The notes: generated by a model from the letters alone, not told the origin. A stretch of DNA of 56,280 nt from Candidatus Rokuibacteriota bacterium (GCA_003220225.1 QHRU01000054.1:1-56280), one strand, 5' to 3'. Counted from the stretch's first letter, positions 24,894 through 34,208 are shown. Numbers and translations are program-made.

Positions 24894-27122
24894 TCAACGG
24901 CCGCGCTTTGCCAGATATTCCGGCCCCACCAGGACTTCCCGCGGCTTCGCGCCGTCGCCCGGGCCGAGGATGCGGTCCTGCTCCATCATGTCGATGAAGC
25001 GCGCGGCCTTGGGGTAGCCCAGCCGCATACGGCGCTGCAGGAACGAGATCGAGCCCTGGCGCTGGCCGATGACGAGGTGGACGGCATCCCAGTAGAGATC
25101 GTCGCGGTCCTCGGAGTCCCCGCCCTCGGCGCCGTCCGCCTCCGTCGGCAGCACGACCTCCTCGTAGACGGCCGTGCCCTGCGTTCTGAGGAACTCGCAG
25201 ACGGCCTTGACCTCCTCGTCGGAGACCCACGCGCCGTGCACGCGGAGCTGCTTGTTGGCGCCGGGCGGGACGTAGATCATGTCGCCGCGGCCGAGGAGCT
25301 GCTCGGCGCCGTTGCCGTCGAGCACCGTGCGCGAGTCGACCTTCGACGCGACCTGGAAGGCGATGCGCGTCGGGAAATTGGCCTTGATGAGGCCGGTCAC
25401 CACGTCCACCGAAGGTCGTTGGGTGGCGATGATCAGATGGATTCCAACGGCTCGAGCGATCTGGGCCAATCTCACCAGCGAGGTCTGCACCTCGCCCGCC
25501 GAGACCATCATGAGGTCCGCCAGCTCGTCGACGACGACGACCCAGTACGGCAGCTTCTCCTCGGCGGGCACGGCCTTGTTGTAGCCCTCGATGTTCCGCA
25601 CCTGCTTGAGCTGCAGGGCGCGGTAGCGCTCGTCCATCTTGCCGACGATCCAGCGTAGCCGCGCCGCCGCCTCCTTGGCGTCGGTGACGACCGGCGAGAG
25701 CAAGTGCGGGATGCCCTCGTACACCGACAGCTCGAGCCGCTTGGGATCCACCATGAGGAAGCGCACGTCGGCAGGCGTCGCCTTGTAGAGGATCGAGCAG
25801 ATCATCGAGTTCAGCCCGACCGACTTGCCGCTGCCCGTGGCGCCGGCCACGAGCAGGTGCGGCATCGCGGTGAGGTCGGCGACCACGGGCATGCCGTTGA
25901 CGTCCTTGCCGAGGGCCAGCGGCAGCTTGCCCTTGGACTCGGCGAACTCCGCGGAGACGAAGATCTCGCGCAGGTACACGGTGGCCCACTCGTCGTTGGG
26001 CACCTCCACCGCCACGGTGCCGCGTCCCGGGATCGGGCCCACGATGCGCACGCTGGCCGCCTTCAGCGCGAGCGCCAGATCATCGGCGAGGTTCACGACC
26101 TGCGCGACCTTCACGCCCGCCGCCGGCTCGAACTCGTACGAGGTGATGATCGGGCCGGGGCTCACCTGCACGATGCGGCCGTCGACCTCGAAGTCGGCGA
26201 GCTTCCGCCTCAGGGTCTCGGCGTTGTCCTGCAGCTCCACGCGCGTGCGCTTGAGCTCGGTGGCCGAGGGGGCCTGGAGCAGGCCGACGGGCGGCAGCTG
26301 AAAGGCCTCGGCGCCGCCGTTGCCGAAATCGAATGTTTCCTGCCACGAGAGGCCTTTCTCCATGAGCGTGCTCTTGGGCCGCGCGGGCTCCACGATCGTG
26401 GGCAGCAGCGGCTCGCCCGCCGCCATGGCCGCCTCCGCGACGCCCGGCAGGCCCGCCGCGGCCTTCGCTGCCGGCAGGAGGCGCAGGGCTGCGCGGCGCT
26501 TTCGCAGCCGCGCCAGTCGCGCGCTCAGCAGCCGCGTGACCGCCGCGTACGACGTCTGGGTGACGAGCAGCGCGCCGACCGGCACCGCGGTCAGCAGCAA
26601 CAGCCAGGCGCCGGCGTTGCCGATCGTCGCGTGCAGCGCCGCCGCGGTCGTCCAGCCGGTGAAGCCGCCTGCCTGCACGATGCCGCCGCGCGTGACGCGC
26701 GTGGCCGCGAACGAGTCGGTCGCCTGCTGGAGCAGGCCCGTCGCGGCGAGCAGCAGCAGGAGGAGCCCGGCGACCGGCGCCCAGCCGCGCGCCGCGAGCG
26801 GACGCAGGAACGCCGAGGCGCCCCAGACGCCGGCGGCCAGCGGGAACAGGAAAGCCGCGTAGCCGAACGCGCGGAAGGACGCCCACGCGAGCCAGATCCC
26901 GACGGGACCGACCATGGACGGCTGCTCGGCGGGCGCCACCGCCGGATCGAAGACGACGAGGGCAACCAGGAGAAAGACGCCCGCCGTCATGGACGCGATC
27001 CCCTGCACCTCGCGCACCCAGCGGCGCGGCGCCTCCCGCTTGCGGGCGCGCCGCCGCGGCGGCGGCGACGCCTCCGGTGCTCTCGGCTCCGACCTCACGT
27101 CCACGGACACGGTGGCAGGCAT
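24894..27122 (-). CDS. ftsK: DNA translocase FtsK/SpoIIIE
   Basis: The 742-residue protein has an N-terminal membrane domain with about four helices (residues 45-190), a short linker, and a RecA-like motor with alpha/beta domains. Walker A is GATGSGKS (427-434) and the Walker B region is YWVVVVDELADLMM. A C-terminal winged-helix gamma domain (about 680-742) should read the polar KOPS-type sequences near the terminus. It pumps chromosome ends through the closing septum. The ATG at 27122 forms an ATGA overlap with the RNase J stop, which fixes the start. The linker is much shorter than in E. coli FtsK. Confidence 0.95.
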   Translation of the reverse strand: MPATVSVDVRSEPRAPEASPPPRRRARKREAPRRWVREVQGIASMTAGVFLLVALVVFDPAVAPAEQPSMVGPVGIWLAWASFRAFGYAAFLFPLAAGVWGASAFLRPLAARGWAPVAGLLLLLLAATGLLQQATDSFAATRVTRGGIVQAGGFTGWTTAAALHATIGNAGAWLLLLTAVPVGALLVTQTSYAAVTRLLSARLARLRKRRAALRLLPAAKAAAGLPGVAEAAMAAGEPLLPTIVEPARPKSTLMEKGLSWQETFDFGNGGAEAFQLPPVGLLQAPSATELKRTRVELQDNAETLRRKLADFEVDGRIVQVSPGPIITSYEFEPAAGVKVAQVVNLADDLALALKAASVRIVGPIPGRGTVAVEVPNDEWATVYLREIFVSAEFAESKGKLPLALGKDVNGMPVVADLTAMPHLLVAGATGSGKSVGLNSMICSILYKATPADVRFLMVDPKRLELSVYEGIPHLLSPVVTDAKEAAARLRWIVGKMDERYRALQLKQVRNIEGYNKAVPAEEKLPYWVVVVDELADLMMVSAGEVQTSLVRLAQIARAVGIHLIIATQRPSVDVVTGLIKANFPTRIAFQVASKVDSRTVLDGNGAEQLLGRGDMIYVPPGANKQLRVHGAWVSDEEVKAVCEFLRTQGTAVYEEVVLPTEADGAEGGDSEDRDDLYWDAVHLVIGQRQGSISFLQRRMRLGYPKAARFIDMMEQDRILGPGDGAKPREVLVGPEYLAKRGR

Positions 27123-28777
27123 CAGACCTCCAGGATAATAGGCAACACCACAGGCTTTCGCTGCACCCGCTGGTTGACGAGCTGGCGCACGGCGGTGCGC
27201 ACGCGGGCGGCGACGGCGTCGCGGTCCCACGGGTCGCTCGGATCCCGCGCGGCCAGGGCGGCGCGCACGGCCGCCTTCATGTCCTCCAGCAGGGCCTCGT
27301 TCTCCTTGACGTAGACGACGCCGCGCGAGGCGATCTCCGGCCCCGCCACCACTGTCCCGCTCCTGTCGAAGGTCAGCGCGACGGCGATCACGCCGTCGTC
27401 GGCGAGGATCTGGCGGTCGCGCAGCACCACGGCGCCGATGTCGCCGATGCCCGTGCCGTCCACGAGCACGCGCCCGGTCGGGTAGCCGGGGATCACGCGC
27501 GCGGTCGTCGGCGTCACCTCGATGGCGGTGCCGTCCTCCACGAGCATGACGCGGTCGGGACCGAACCCCATCCCGGCGGCGAGCCGCGCGTGGCCGAGCA
27601 GGTGGCGATACTCGCCGTGGACGGGGACGAAGTAGCGCGGCTGCGTGAGCTTGAGCATCAGCTTCAGGTCTTCCTGGCTCGCGTGGCCGGAGACGTGGAC
27701 GAACGCGTTGTCCTCGTAGAGCACCTCGGCCCCGAGACGATAGAGCGCGTTGATCACGCGCCCGACGGTGCGCTCGTTGCCGGGGATCACGCGCGCCGAG
27801 ATCACCACGAGATCGCCGCGCGCGATCTGCACGTACTTGTGCTCGCCGGCGGCCATGAGCGCGAGCGCGGAGTTCGGCTCGCCCTGGCTGCCGGTCGAGA
27901 GGATCACCTGGCGCTCCGCCGGCAGCGCGACGACCTCCTCGAGCGGGCGCAGCAGCCCCGACGGCACGCCGAGGTAGCCGAGGTCCGAGGCGATCGCGAC
28001 GTTCTTCTCCATCGAGCGCCCGAGCAGCGCCACCTGCCGGCCGCGCGCGGCGGCCAGCGTCAGCACCTGCTGGATGCGGTGGATGTGCGAGGCGAAGGTC
28101 GCGAGGATGATCCGGCCGGTGGCGCCGTCGAAGCGCTCGGCCAGCGCGGCGCCGACCTCGATCTCCGAGCGCGTGTGGCCGGGACGGTCGACGTTCGTGC
28201 TGTCCGAGCAGAGCACGGCCACGCCCTGCTCGCCCAGCTCCGCGAAGCGCCGCGTGTCGGCCGGCTCGCCGTCGAGCGGGCTCGGATCGAGCTTGAAGTC
28301 GCCGGTGTGGACGATGGTGCCGACGGGCGTGGTGATCGCCAGGCCCATGCCGTCCGCGATCGAGTGCGTCACGCGGATGGGCTCGATGGTGAACGGCCCC
28401 AGCATGAACGGCTCGCGCGGCCGCATGAGTCGCAGATCGGCGGGCTCGGGCAGCGGATGCTCGCGGAGCTTCTCGGCGACCAGCGCGCGCGTGAGCGGCG
28501 TCGCGTACACGGGCACCCGCGCCGACTTCAAGAGATACGGCAGCGCGCCGATGTGGTCCTCGTGGCCGTGCGTGAGCACGACGCCGCGGAAGCCCTCACG
28601 CTTGGCCAGCGCGTAGGAGAAGTCGGGGATGACGTAGTCGACGCCCGGCAGCTCGTCGTCGGGGAACATGAGGCCGCAGTCGACGGCGACGACGTCGTCG
28701 CCGGACTCGATCAGCATCATGTTCAAACCGATCTCGCCCAGCCCGCCGAGCGGAATGAGGCGAACGGAGGGTTCCAC
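27122..28777 (-). CDS. rnj: Ribonuclease J
   Basis: The 551-residue metallo-beta-lactamase/beta-CASP ribonuclease has the zinc motif HGHEDH (His70, His72, Asp74, His75), then LHTG-like HTGDFKLDPSP, the beta-CASP SDSTNVDRPGHTRSE segment and the C-terminal HVSGHASQEDLKL and VPVHGEYRHL motifs. It combines 5'-3' exo- and endonucleolytic mRNA and rRNA processing. The GTG at 28777 is preceded by AAAGGAG 5 bases upstream; longer frames have no family support. It is first of a pair with ftsK. Confidence 0.95.
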   Translation of the reverse strand: MEPSVRLIPLGGLGEIGLNMMLIESGDDVVAVDCGLMFPDDELPGVDYVIPDFSYALAKREGFRGVVLTHGHEDHIGALPYLLKSARVPVYATPLTRALVAEKLREHPLPEPADLRLMRPREPFMLGPFTIEPIRVTHSIADGMGLAITTPVGTIVHTGDFKLDPSPLDGEPADTRRFAELGEQGVAVLCSDSTNVDRPGHTRSEIEVGAALAERFDGATGRIILATFASHIHRIQQVLTLAAARGRQVALLGRSMEKNVAIASDLGYLGVPSGLLRPLEEVVALPAERQVILSTGSQGEPNSALALMAAGEHKYVQIARGDLVVISARVIPGNERTVGRVINALYRLGAEVLYEDNAFVHVSGHASQEDLKLMLKLTQPRYFVPVHGEYRHLLGHARLAAGMGFGPDRVMLVEDGTAIEVTPTTARVIPGYPTGRVLVDGTGIGDIGAVVLRDRQILADDGVIAVALTFDRSGTVVAGPEIASRGVVYVKENEALLEDMKAAVRAALAARDPSDPWDRDAVAARVRTAVRQLVNQRVQRKPVVLPIILEV

Positions 28778-28930
28778 CGAAACTCCTTTCACGACGGCCG
28801 TTTCATCGTAGCACCCGACCTTTGCGCGCCCGAAGTTTCGCCGGCGGAGCCTTGGCGCCGCCGTCGGGGACATCTGGCTTTGATTCATAAAGCTCTTGAC
28901 AGAATAGGGTGAAAGGCGCCAGCATGCGGT

Positions 28931-29539
28931 GTGGCCACGACGCCGTCGGCGCCCCCGGATCGCACGCCGCCCACGCTGCACGAGCGGGCCCTCGCGGACC
29001 TGCGCTTCATCCGCCAGACGATGGAGGGCGCGGCCGCCTTCACGACCCTCTCGGGCGCCGGGCTCGTGGCCATCGGGCTCAGCGCGCTCGGCGCCGGCGT
29101 CCTCGCCGGCGCCGCCCCCGGCCCCGCGTGGCTGCGCGTGTGGATCGTGGAGGCCGGGCTGGCGCTCGTCGTCGGCGTGCTGGCCACGCTCGCCAAGACG
29201 CGGACGGCGCGCCTGCCGCTGCGCTCGGGCCCGCTGCGCAAGTTCGGCCTGGCGCTGGCCGCCCCGCTGCTCGTCGGCGCCGTCCTGACGGCGGCGCTCG
29301 CGCGCGCGGGATTCCACGCGATGCTCCCGGGCGCGTGGCTCATGCTCTATGGCAGCGGCCTGCTCGCGGGCGGCGCGTTTTCCATCCGCCTGGTGCCCGT
29401 CATGGGGGCGTGCTTCCTCGTCCTCGGCGTGGCGACGACGCTGGCGCCGCCCGCGCTCGGGCCCGCCGCGCTCCTGCTGGGCTTCGGCGGTCTCCACGTC
29501 GTGTTCGGCGCGCTCATCGCGTGGGGGCATGGTGGCTGA
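28931..29539 (+). CDS. Multi-helix membrane protein, unknown function
   Basis: The 202-residue protein begins with a soluble helix (LHERALADLRFIRQTMEGAA) and then has about five or six hydrophobic helices. The MEGAAAFTTLSGAGLVAIG opening recalls small membrane proteins found beside winged-helix regulators, but I cannot name a family. The GTG at 28931 is the likely start. Its end overlaps the next gene by 11 bases, so the pair is co-expressed; the partner is a DNA-binding protein that may regulate it. The 153-base spacer to RNase J contains a TTGACA (28896-28901) without a convincing -10 box. Confidence 0.75.
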   Translation: MATTPSAPPDRTPPTLHERALADLRFIRQTMEGAAAFTTLSGAGLVAIGLSALGAGVLAGAAPGPAWLRVWIVEAGLALVVGVLATLAKTRTARLPLRSGPLRKFGLALAAPLLVGAVLTAALARAGFHAMLPGAWLMLYGSGLLAGGAFSIRLVPVMGACFLVLGVATTLAPPALGPAALLLGFGGLHVVFGALIAWGHGG

Positions 29540-29930
29540 GCCCGCGGCGCGCCGGCGACGGACGGAGCGGCCGGCGCCCGCGGCGCCCGCGCTGCGCGGG
29601 GTGAAGGGCGAGCCCGGCCCGGACGTCGCGCGCGGCCTCGACGCGCTCCTGCATCACCGCCTGCGGCTGGGAATGGTCAGCGCGCTGGCCGCCGTCGAGT
29701 CGCTGGCGTTCAACGATCTCAAGAGACTGTTGCAGACGTCCGACGGCAACCTCAGCGTGCACGCGCGCAAGCTCGAGGACGCCGGCTACGTGACCTGCAC
29801 CAAGACGTTCGAGAACCGGCGGCCCCGCACCGACTACCGGTTGACCGCGCGCGGTCGCCAGGCGGTGGGCCGCTACCTCGGCCACATGGAGGCCATCATC
29901 CGCGCCGCCCGCGACACCCTGGGACGCTGA
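29529..29930 (+). CDS. Winged-helix transcriptional regulator (MarR/ArsR-like)
   Basis: The 133-residue protein has a basic N-terminal tail, then a single winged-helix domain: [48 protein letters not shown], and the wing [17 protein letters not shown]. The pattern matches small regulators that sense through an adjacent protein. The ATG at 29529 lies inside the preceding membrane protein gene. A run of seven T (29945-29951) follows the stop, unusual in this GC-rich DNA and possibly a terminator tail, though I see no strong stem before it. Confidence 0.85.
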   Translation: MVAEPAARRRRTERPAPAAPALRGVKGEPGPDVARGLDALLHHRLRLGMVSALAAVESLAFNDLKRLLQTSDGNLSVHARKLEDAGYVTCTKTFENRRPRTDYRLTARGRQAVGRYLGHMEAIIRAARDTLGR

Positions 29931-29964
29931 GCCGGGGCGGGCCCTTTTTTTGCGAGGTAACTTT

Positions 29965-30705
29965 ATGACTCAAAGCGCTTTGACATCTCAGGCCGGACTG
30001 CACGTGGCGGTGATCATGGACGGCAACGGGCGCTGGGCGACGGCGCGTGGGCTGCCGCGCACGGCCGGCCACGTGCGGGGTGCCGAGGCCGTGCGCCGCA
30101 CCGTGGAGGCGGCGCCGGACCTCGGCATCCGGACGCTCTCGCTCTACGCGTTCTCCTCCGACAACTGGCGACGGCCGACGGGCGAGGTGCGCGTCCTGCT
30201 GCGGCTCTTCGCGCGTCACCTGCGCTCGGAGACGCCGACGCTGGCCGCGCGCGGCGTCCGTCTGCGCGTGATCGGGCGCCGCGACCGCCTGCCCGGGCCG
30301 CTGGTGGCGGCGATCGAGCGCGCCGAGCGGCGGACGGCCGGCGGCCGCGCGCTCGAGCTTCGCATCGCTATCGACTACTCCGCGCGCGACGCCATCATCC
30401 GCGCCGCGTCGCGTCTGGCGCCCGGTGAGACGGAGCGGACGGCCTTCGCGCGCCGTCTGGGCGAGGCGTGCGGCGCCGACGGCGCGCCGGACGTCGACCT
30501 CGTCGTGCGCACGGGCGGCGAGCAGCGGCTGAGCGACTTCCTGCTGTGGGAGTGCGCGTATGCCGAGCTCTACTTCACGCCGCGCGCGTGGCCCGACTTC
30601 GACCGCGAGGACCTGGCGGCCGCCGTGGCCGACTTCCGCGGCCGTACGCGGCGCTTCGGCGACATCGCCGCGGCGACCGACGCGTACTCCGCGGGGAGGG
30701 CATGA
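29965..30705 (+). CDS. uppS: Isoprenyl transferase (undecaprenyl diphosphate synthase family)
   Basis: The 246-residue cis-prenyltransferase has the signature [13 protein letters not shown] with catalytic Asp19, then [28 protein letters not shown] and the C-terminal [20 protein letters not shown] and [15 protein letters not shown]. It builds the C55 lipid carrier for peptidoglycan and O-antigen synthesis from isopentenyl diphosphate. GAGG lies 7 bases before the ATG at 29965. It is not beside the usual cdsA/dxr cluster; the next gene downstream is a radical SAM protein one base away. Confidence 0.94.
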   Translation: MTQSALTSQAGLHVAVIMDGNGRWATARGLPRTAGHVRGAEAVRRTVEAAPDLGIRTLSLYAFSSDNWRRPTGEVRVLLRLFARHLRSETPTLAARGVRLRVIGRRDRLPGPLVAAIERAERRTAGGRALELRIAIDYSARDAIIRAASRLAPGETERTAFARRLGEACGADGAPDVDLVVRTGGEQRLSDFLLWECAYAELYFTPRAWPDFDREDLAAAVADFRGRTRRFGDIAAATDAYSAGRA

Positions 30706-30706
30706 A

Positions 30707-32210
30707 ATGAGCCGCGCCTGGATCCCGCGCGCGATGCGGCAGGCGCCGCCGCTGGATCCCTCGCTGCCGGCGCCGCCCATGGAACGCGGCCGGGCGCTGC
30801 TGATCAATCCCTTCTATGCCAAGGACCCGCACGCGAGCTTCGGCAAGCACGTGCTCACGCCGACGCTTGCGCTCACCAGCGTGGCCGGGGCGACGCCGGC
30901 GCCGTGGCGGGTCACCTACTGGGACGAAAATCTCCTCGCGGGCCGGCCACCGTTCGACCCGATGCCGGAGGTCGTCGGCATCACCGTGCACCTCACCTTC
31001 GCGCGGCGGGCCTACGCGCTGGCGGCCTGGTACCGCGCGCGCGGCGCGCGCGTGATCCTCGGCGGCCTGCACGTGCTCTCGTGCCCCGACGAGGCGGCGC
31101 CGCACGCCGACGCGCTGGCCATCGGCGACGGCGTGCAGCTCTGGCCGCGCATCCTCGCCGACGTCGAGCGCGGCGCCCTCGCCCCGCGCTACGAGGCGAC
31201 GTGGGAGACGGCGTATCGCGACGACCCGCCGCCGCGCCGCGATCTGCTTCCGCGGCGGAGCTTTCTCACGACCACCAGCCTCATCGCGACACGCGGCTGC
31301 CACAACCGCTGCGGCTTCTGCTATCTCGCCACCGACGGGCTGCGCATGCCGTATCGCGTGCGCGACCCCGAGCAGGTCGTCGCCGAGTTCCTGGCCGACG
31401 GCCAGCCCTACGCGGTGTTCGTCGACAACAACCTCGGCTCGCGCCCGGACTACCTGCGCGCCCTCTGCCGCGCGCTGGCGCCGCTCGAGCGGATCTGGAG
31501 CGCGGCGGTGACGCTCGACGTGACCGACGACCCGAGCCTCGTGCGCGAGATGGCGCTGGCCGGGTGCACGGGCGTGTTCATCGGGTTCGAGTCGCTCAGC
31601 GACGAGAACCTGGCCGCCTCACGCAAGCGCACGCCGCGGGCCGCCGACTACGCGCGCCGCGTCCGCCTGCTGCACGATCACGGGATCCAGGTGAACGGCA
31701 GCTTCGTGCTCGGCTTCGACGCCGACGGTCCCGAGGTGTTCGCGCGGACGGCGGACTGGATCGAGGCCGTGCGGCTGGAGTGCGCGACGTTCCACATCCT
31801 CACGCCCTATCCGGGCACGCCCCTGTTCCGCCGGCTCGAGGCCGAGGACCGGCTGCTGCACCGCGAGTGGGAGCTCTATGACACCGCACGTCGTGTTCCG
31901 CCCGCGGCGCATGACCGAGGCGCAGCTGGCCGACGGCTACGCGTGGCTCTACCGGCGCCTGTTCTCGCACGCCTCGATCTGGCGCCGGCGGCCCGCAGAC
32001 TGGCGAGCCGTCGCGCCGTACCTGGCGATGTCGTACCTCTACAAGCGCTCCAACCGCGTCTGGCACCTGCTCATCCGCGCGAACCTCACGCACGCGGCGT
32101 GGCGCCCGCTCGTGGAGCTGACGCGGCGGCGGCACGTGCGCTTCCGGCGACGGCTGGCGGCGCGGACGGCGCCGGCGGGATCCGGGACGGTGGTCACGGC
32201 GGGCGTGTGA
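30707..32210 (+). CDS. B12-binding radical SAM protein, frameshifted near the C-terminus
   Basis: The protein starts at ATG 30707 (GGGGAGGG upstream) with a cobalamin-binding domain (ALLINPFYAKDPHASFG, VILGGLHVLSCPDEA). A radical SAM domain follows with the cluster motif CHNRCGFC (three Cys binding 4Fe-4S) and the GFESLSDENLAASRKRT segment. In-frame coding is good to about residue 393 (LLHREWELYDTA). The natural continuation, HVVFRPRRMTEAQLADGYAW and the rest of a DUF4070-like tail, lies in another frame ending at 32210. Loss of two bases (GC) near 31886 would explain it. It may be a sequencing indel or a real mutation. Reaction unknown; family members methylate or rearrange lipids and antibiotics. 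Confidence 0.8.
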
Positions 32211-32212
32211 GC

Positions 32213-32234
32213 AAGTATGACTCGAGTTATACTT
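32213..32234 (+). promoter_or_regulatory. 22-bp palindromic operator of the mazEF-type pair
   Basis: AAGTAT (32213-32218) and ATACTT (32229-32234) flank a self-complementary ACTCGAGT (32220-32227); only one symmetric pair (32219/32228) mismatches. The -10-like TATACT (32228-32233) lies in the right arm. The antitoxin start follows at 32264 with GGAGGAG upstream. Autoregulation by the antitoxin is expected. Confidence 0.7.
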
Positions 32235-32263
32235 CAGGCATACCGAAGCCTGGAGGAGCGCTC

Positions 32264-32521
32264 ATGGCAAAGGCGGCGACGAAGATCGCCATCAGCGTAC
32301 CGGCTGAACTCTATCGCGCCGTCGAAAAAGCCCGGCGCACCACGGGACTCAGCCGCAGCGCCGTCGTTCAACGGGCACTCCGCCTTTGGCTGGAGCGTAG
32401 CGTGCACGAGGCGGCCGTGCGGGAATACGTGGCCGGCTATCGGGCTCGCCCCGAAGGCCCTCGCGACGTGAAGGCGGCCGAGGCGGCGGCCGTCCGGCTG
32501 CTTGCCGGCGACGCCTGGTAG
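32264..32521 (+). CDS. Ribbon-helix-helix antitoxin (MazE/CopG-like)
   Basis: The 85-residue protein opens with a ribbon-helix-helix DNA-binding fold (KIAISVPAELYRAVEKARRT, TGLSRSAVVQRALRLWLE) and has a charged C-terminal tail for toxin binding. The ATG at 32264 has a strong GGAGGAG. The upstream palindrome is its likely operator. The open frame continues upstream into the damaged radical SAM gene, but codons between are out-of-frame sequence, so the fusion is artificial. Its TAG abuts the toxin ATG. Confidence 0.88.
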   Translation: MAKAATKIAISVPAELYRAVEKARRTTGLSRSAVVQRALRLWLERSVHEAAVREYVAGYRARPEGPRDVKAAEAAAVRLLAGDAW

Positions 32522-32851
32522 ATGCGGCGTGGTGAGGTCTGGTGGGCGGAGCTCCCGGCACCGGCTGGGCGCCGCCCCGTCCTCCTGTTGTCGCGCGACG
32601 AGGCCTATCTCGTCAGGGAGCTCGTGACGGTCGCGCCGCTGACGACGCGGGTCCGAAAAATCCCGAGCGAGGTGCCGCTGAGTCGCGACGACGGCGTGCC
32701 GAAGACGTGCGTGGTGAGCCTCGACACCATCACCACGATTCCACGCCGGGCGTTGACGGTTCGTCTGACGGCGCTCTCGCCGATCAAGCTCGCCGCGGTC
32801 GATCGCGCCGTTCGCTTCGCCCTCGGTCTGGGCGAGCCCGCCGCGCGCTGA
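32522..32851 (+). CDS. mazF: MazF/PemK-type endoribonuclease toxin
   Basis: The 109-residue protein has the PemK/MazF fold: RRGEVWWAELPAPAGRRPVL at the start (catalytic Arg in the GRRPVL turn), VTVAPLTTRVRKIPSEVPL, and TCVVSLDTITTIPRRALTVR. It cleaves single-stranded mRNA at short motifs when free of antitoxin. It directly follows the antitoxin stop, a standard antitoxin-toxin order. Repeat copy B lies just downstream. Confidence 0.92.
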   Translation: MRRGEVWWAELPAPAGRRPVLLLSRDEAYLVRELVTVAPLTTRVRKIPSEVPLSRDDGVPKTCVVSLDTITTIPRRALTVRLTALSPIKLAAVDRAVRFALGLGEPAAR

Positions 32852-32885
32852 GCGCGTGCCCACTCGCGCGTAATATGGGTAATAG

Positions 32886-32958
32886 AGGAGCGCCACGGCT
32901 TCGCCGGGGCGCTCCGAACGTCTGGGGTTTGGGGGCCATTTCGGGGCCCCCATATTCA
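32886..32958 (-). repeat. Double-hairpin 3'-end element, copy B
   Basis: Hairpin 1 is GGAGCGCC (32887-32894) with GGCGCTCC (32908-32915) and an inner CGGC-TTC-GCCG. Hairpin 2 is TGGGGGCC (32930-32937) with GGCCCCCA (32945-32952). On the minus strand the peptidase TGA (32958-32956) is followed within four bases by hairpin 2. The stems differ from copies A and C by paired changes, so structure rather than sequence is conserved. Confidence 0.8.
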
Positions 32959-34200
32959 GAAGGGGGCGGCGTCCTCGAGACGGCGGAGGAGCTCGCGGGC
33001 GTGGCCGGTGAAGGCCCCGCGCTCGGCGGCGGCGATCGGCTCGCCCGGGATGAACTTCTCGCCGAGCGGATTGACGAAGCGCCCGTTCTTCGCGACGCGA
33101 TAGTCGAGGTGGGGGCCCGTCGCGAGCCCGGTGGCGCCCACGTAGCCGATCACCTGGCGCTGCATGACGCGCCCGCCGGGGCGGATGCCGGGGCCCAGGC
33201 GTGAGAGGTGGTTGTACATCGTCTCGTAGCCCGAGCGGTGCCGGAGCGTCACCGAGATGCCGTTGCCGCCGGCCCAGCCCGCGGCGCCGATGCGGCCGTC
33301 CGCGACCGCGCGCACCGGCGTGCCCGTCGGCGCGCCGTAGTCGATGGCGAGGTGCGGGCGCACGCCGCCGAGGATCGGATGCGGGCGCGCCCAGGTGAAG
33401 CGGGAGGTGATGCGGGTGAACTCGAGCGGCGATTTCAGGAAGCTCTTGCGGAGCGAGCGGCCGTCGGGATCGTAGAACGCCCGGCGGCCGTCGGCGGCGC
33501 GCTCGAAGCGGACGCCGGTCAGCACGCGGCCGTCGCTCACGTACTGGGCGACGAGGATGCGTCCGTAGTCGACGAACGTGTCGTTGGCGAAGCGCGTCTC
33601 GACGAGCAGGCGGAAGCGGTCGCCCGCGCGGGTGTCGGCGGTGAAATCGAAGTCGGACTCGAAGATCTCCGCGAGGTCCACCGCGAGCTGCGCGGCGCCG
33701 CCCGCCTGCTCCACGGCCTCGAAGAGCGAGCGCGTCACCTCCCCGGCCACGACGTCCACGCGCACGTCGGGCCGCGTCTCGGCGCGGCGCACCTCCCAGC
33801 CGCCGTCGGTCGGGATCACCGCGTAGCCGAGCCACGGGCTCGGCTCGTAGCGCAGCGCGACCGGACGGCCGTCGAGGGTCCACGTGACTTCCAGCGTGTG
33901 ACGCGGCGAGAGCTTCCTGAGATTGGCGCCGCTCGCGGCCAGCGCGGCCGCGATGCCGGCGCTGGTGTCGCGCTGCATCCCCCCACGCTCGAGCGCGCGC
34001 ACCAGCGTGTCGCCCCTCCGCACGTCCACCGCTTTCACGCGCGTGCCGGGCGTCGGCATGGGCGGCTCGGCGACGATGGTCGCCGGCGGTGCGACGGCGG
34101 GAACGACCGGGAAGCGCGAGAGCCAGCCGCCGCGATAGAGGACAGCACCGGCGCCCAGCTCGATGGCCAGCAACGTGAGCAGCACGATGCGACGTCGCAT
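32956..34200 (-). CDS. M23 family metallopeptidase, OapA/MepM-like
   Basis: The 414-residue protein has a short N-terminal membrane anchor (MRRRIVLLTLLAIELGAGAV), a LysM/OapA-like region (VDVRRGDTLVRALERGGMQR) and a C-terminal LytM domain. Zinc motif 1 is HLAIDYGAPTG (HxxxD) and the mid motif is YNHLS. The last motif reads TGPHLDYRV, where the family usually has HLH, so one zinc ligand position is Asp. It should cut peptidoglycan cross-links during growth. The ATG at 34200 lies 9 bases after ksgA. Confidence 0.9.
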   Translation of the reverse strand: MRRRIVLLTLLAIELGAGAVLYRGGWLSRFPVVPAVAPPATIVAEPPMPTPGTRVKAVDVRRGDTLVRALERGGMQRDTSAGIAAALAASGANLRKLSPRHTLEVTWTLDGRPVALRYEPSPWLGYAVIPTDGGWEVRRAETRPDVRVDVVAGEVTRSLFEAVEQAGGAAQLAVDLAEIFESDFDFTADTRAGDRFRLLVETRFANDTFVDYGRILVAQYVSDGRVLTGVRFERAADGRRAFYDPDGRSLRKSFLKSPLEFTRITSRFTWARPHPILGGVRPHLAIDYGAPTGTPVRAVADGRIGAAGWAGGNGISVTLRHRSGYETMYNHLSRLGPGIRPGGRVMQRQVIGYVGATGLATGPHLDYRVAKNGRFVNPLGEKFIPGEPIAAAERGAFTGHARELLRRLEDAAPF

Positions 34201-34208
34201 CCCATCCA

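Noticed and set aside
25704-28912. Long plus-strand open frames opposite ftsK and RNase J
   Set aside because: They mirror confident conserved genes and have the same His/Arg/Asp-rich shadow composition with no recognisable motif.
28896-28925. TTGACA as a promoter for the membrane protein gene at 28931
   Set aside because: No acceptable -10 hexamer exists 16-18 bases downstream on the plus strand.
30707-32521. A radical SAM-MazE fusion protein
   Set aside because: The segment between about 31890 and 32264 is out-of-frame sequence; the true radical SAM tail lies in another frame and the antitoxin has its own operator, Shine-Dalgarno and ATG.
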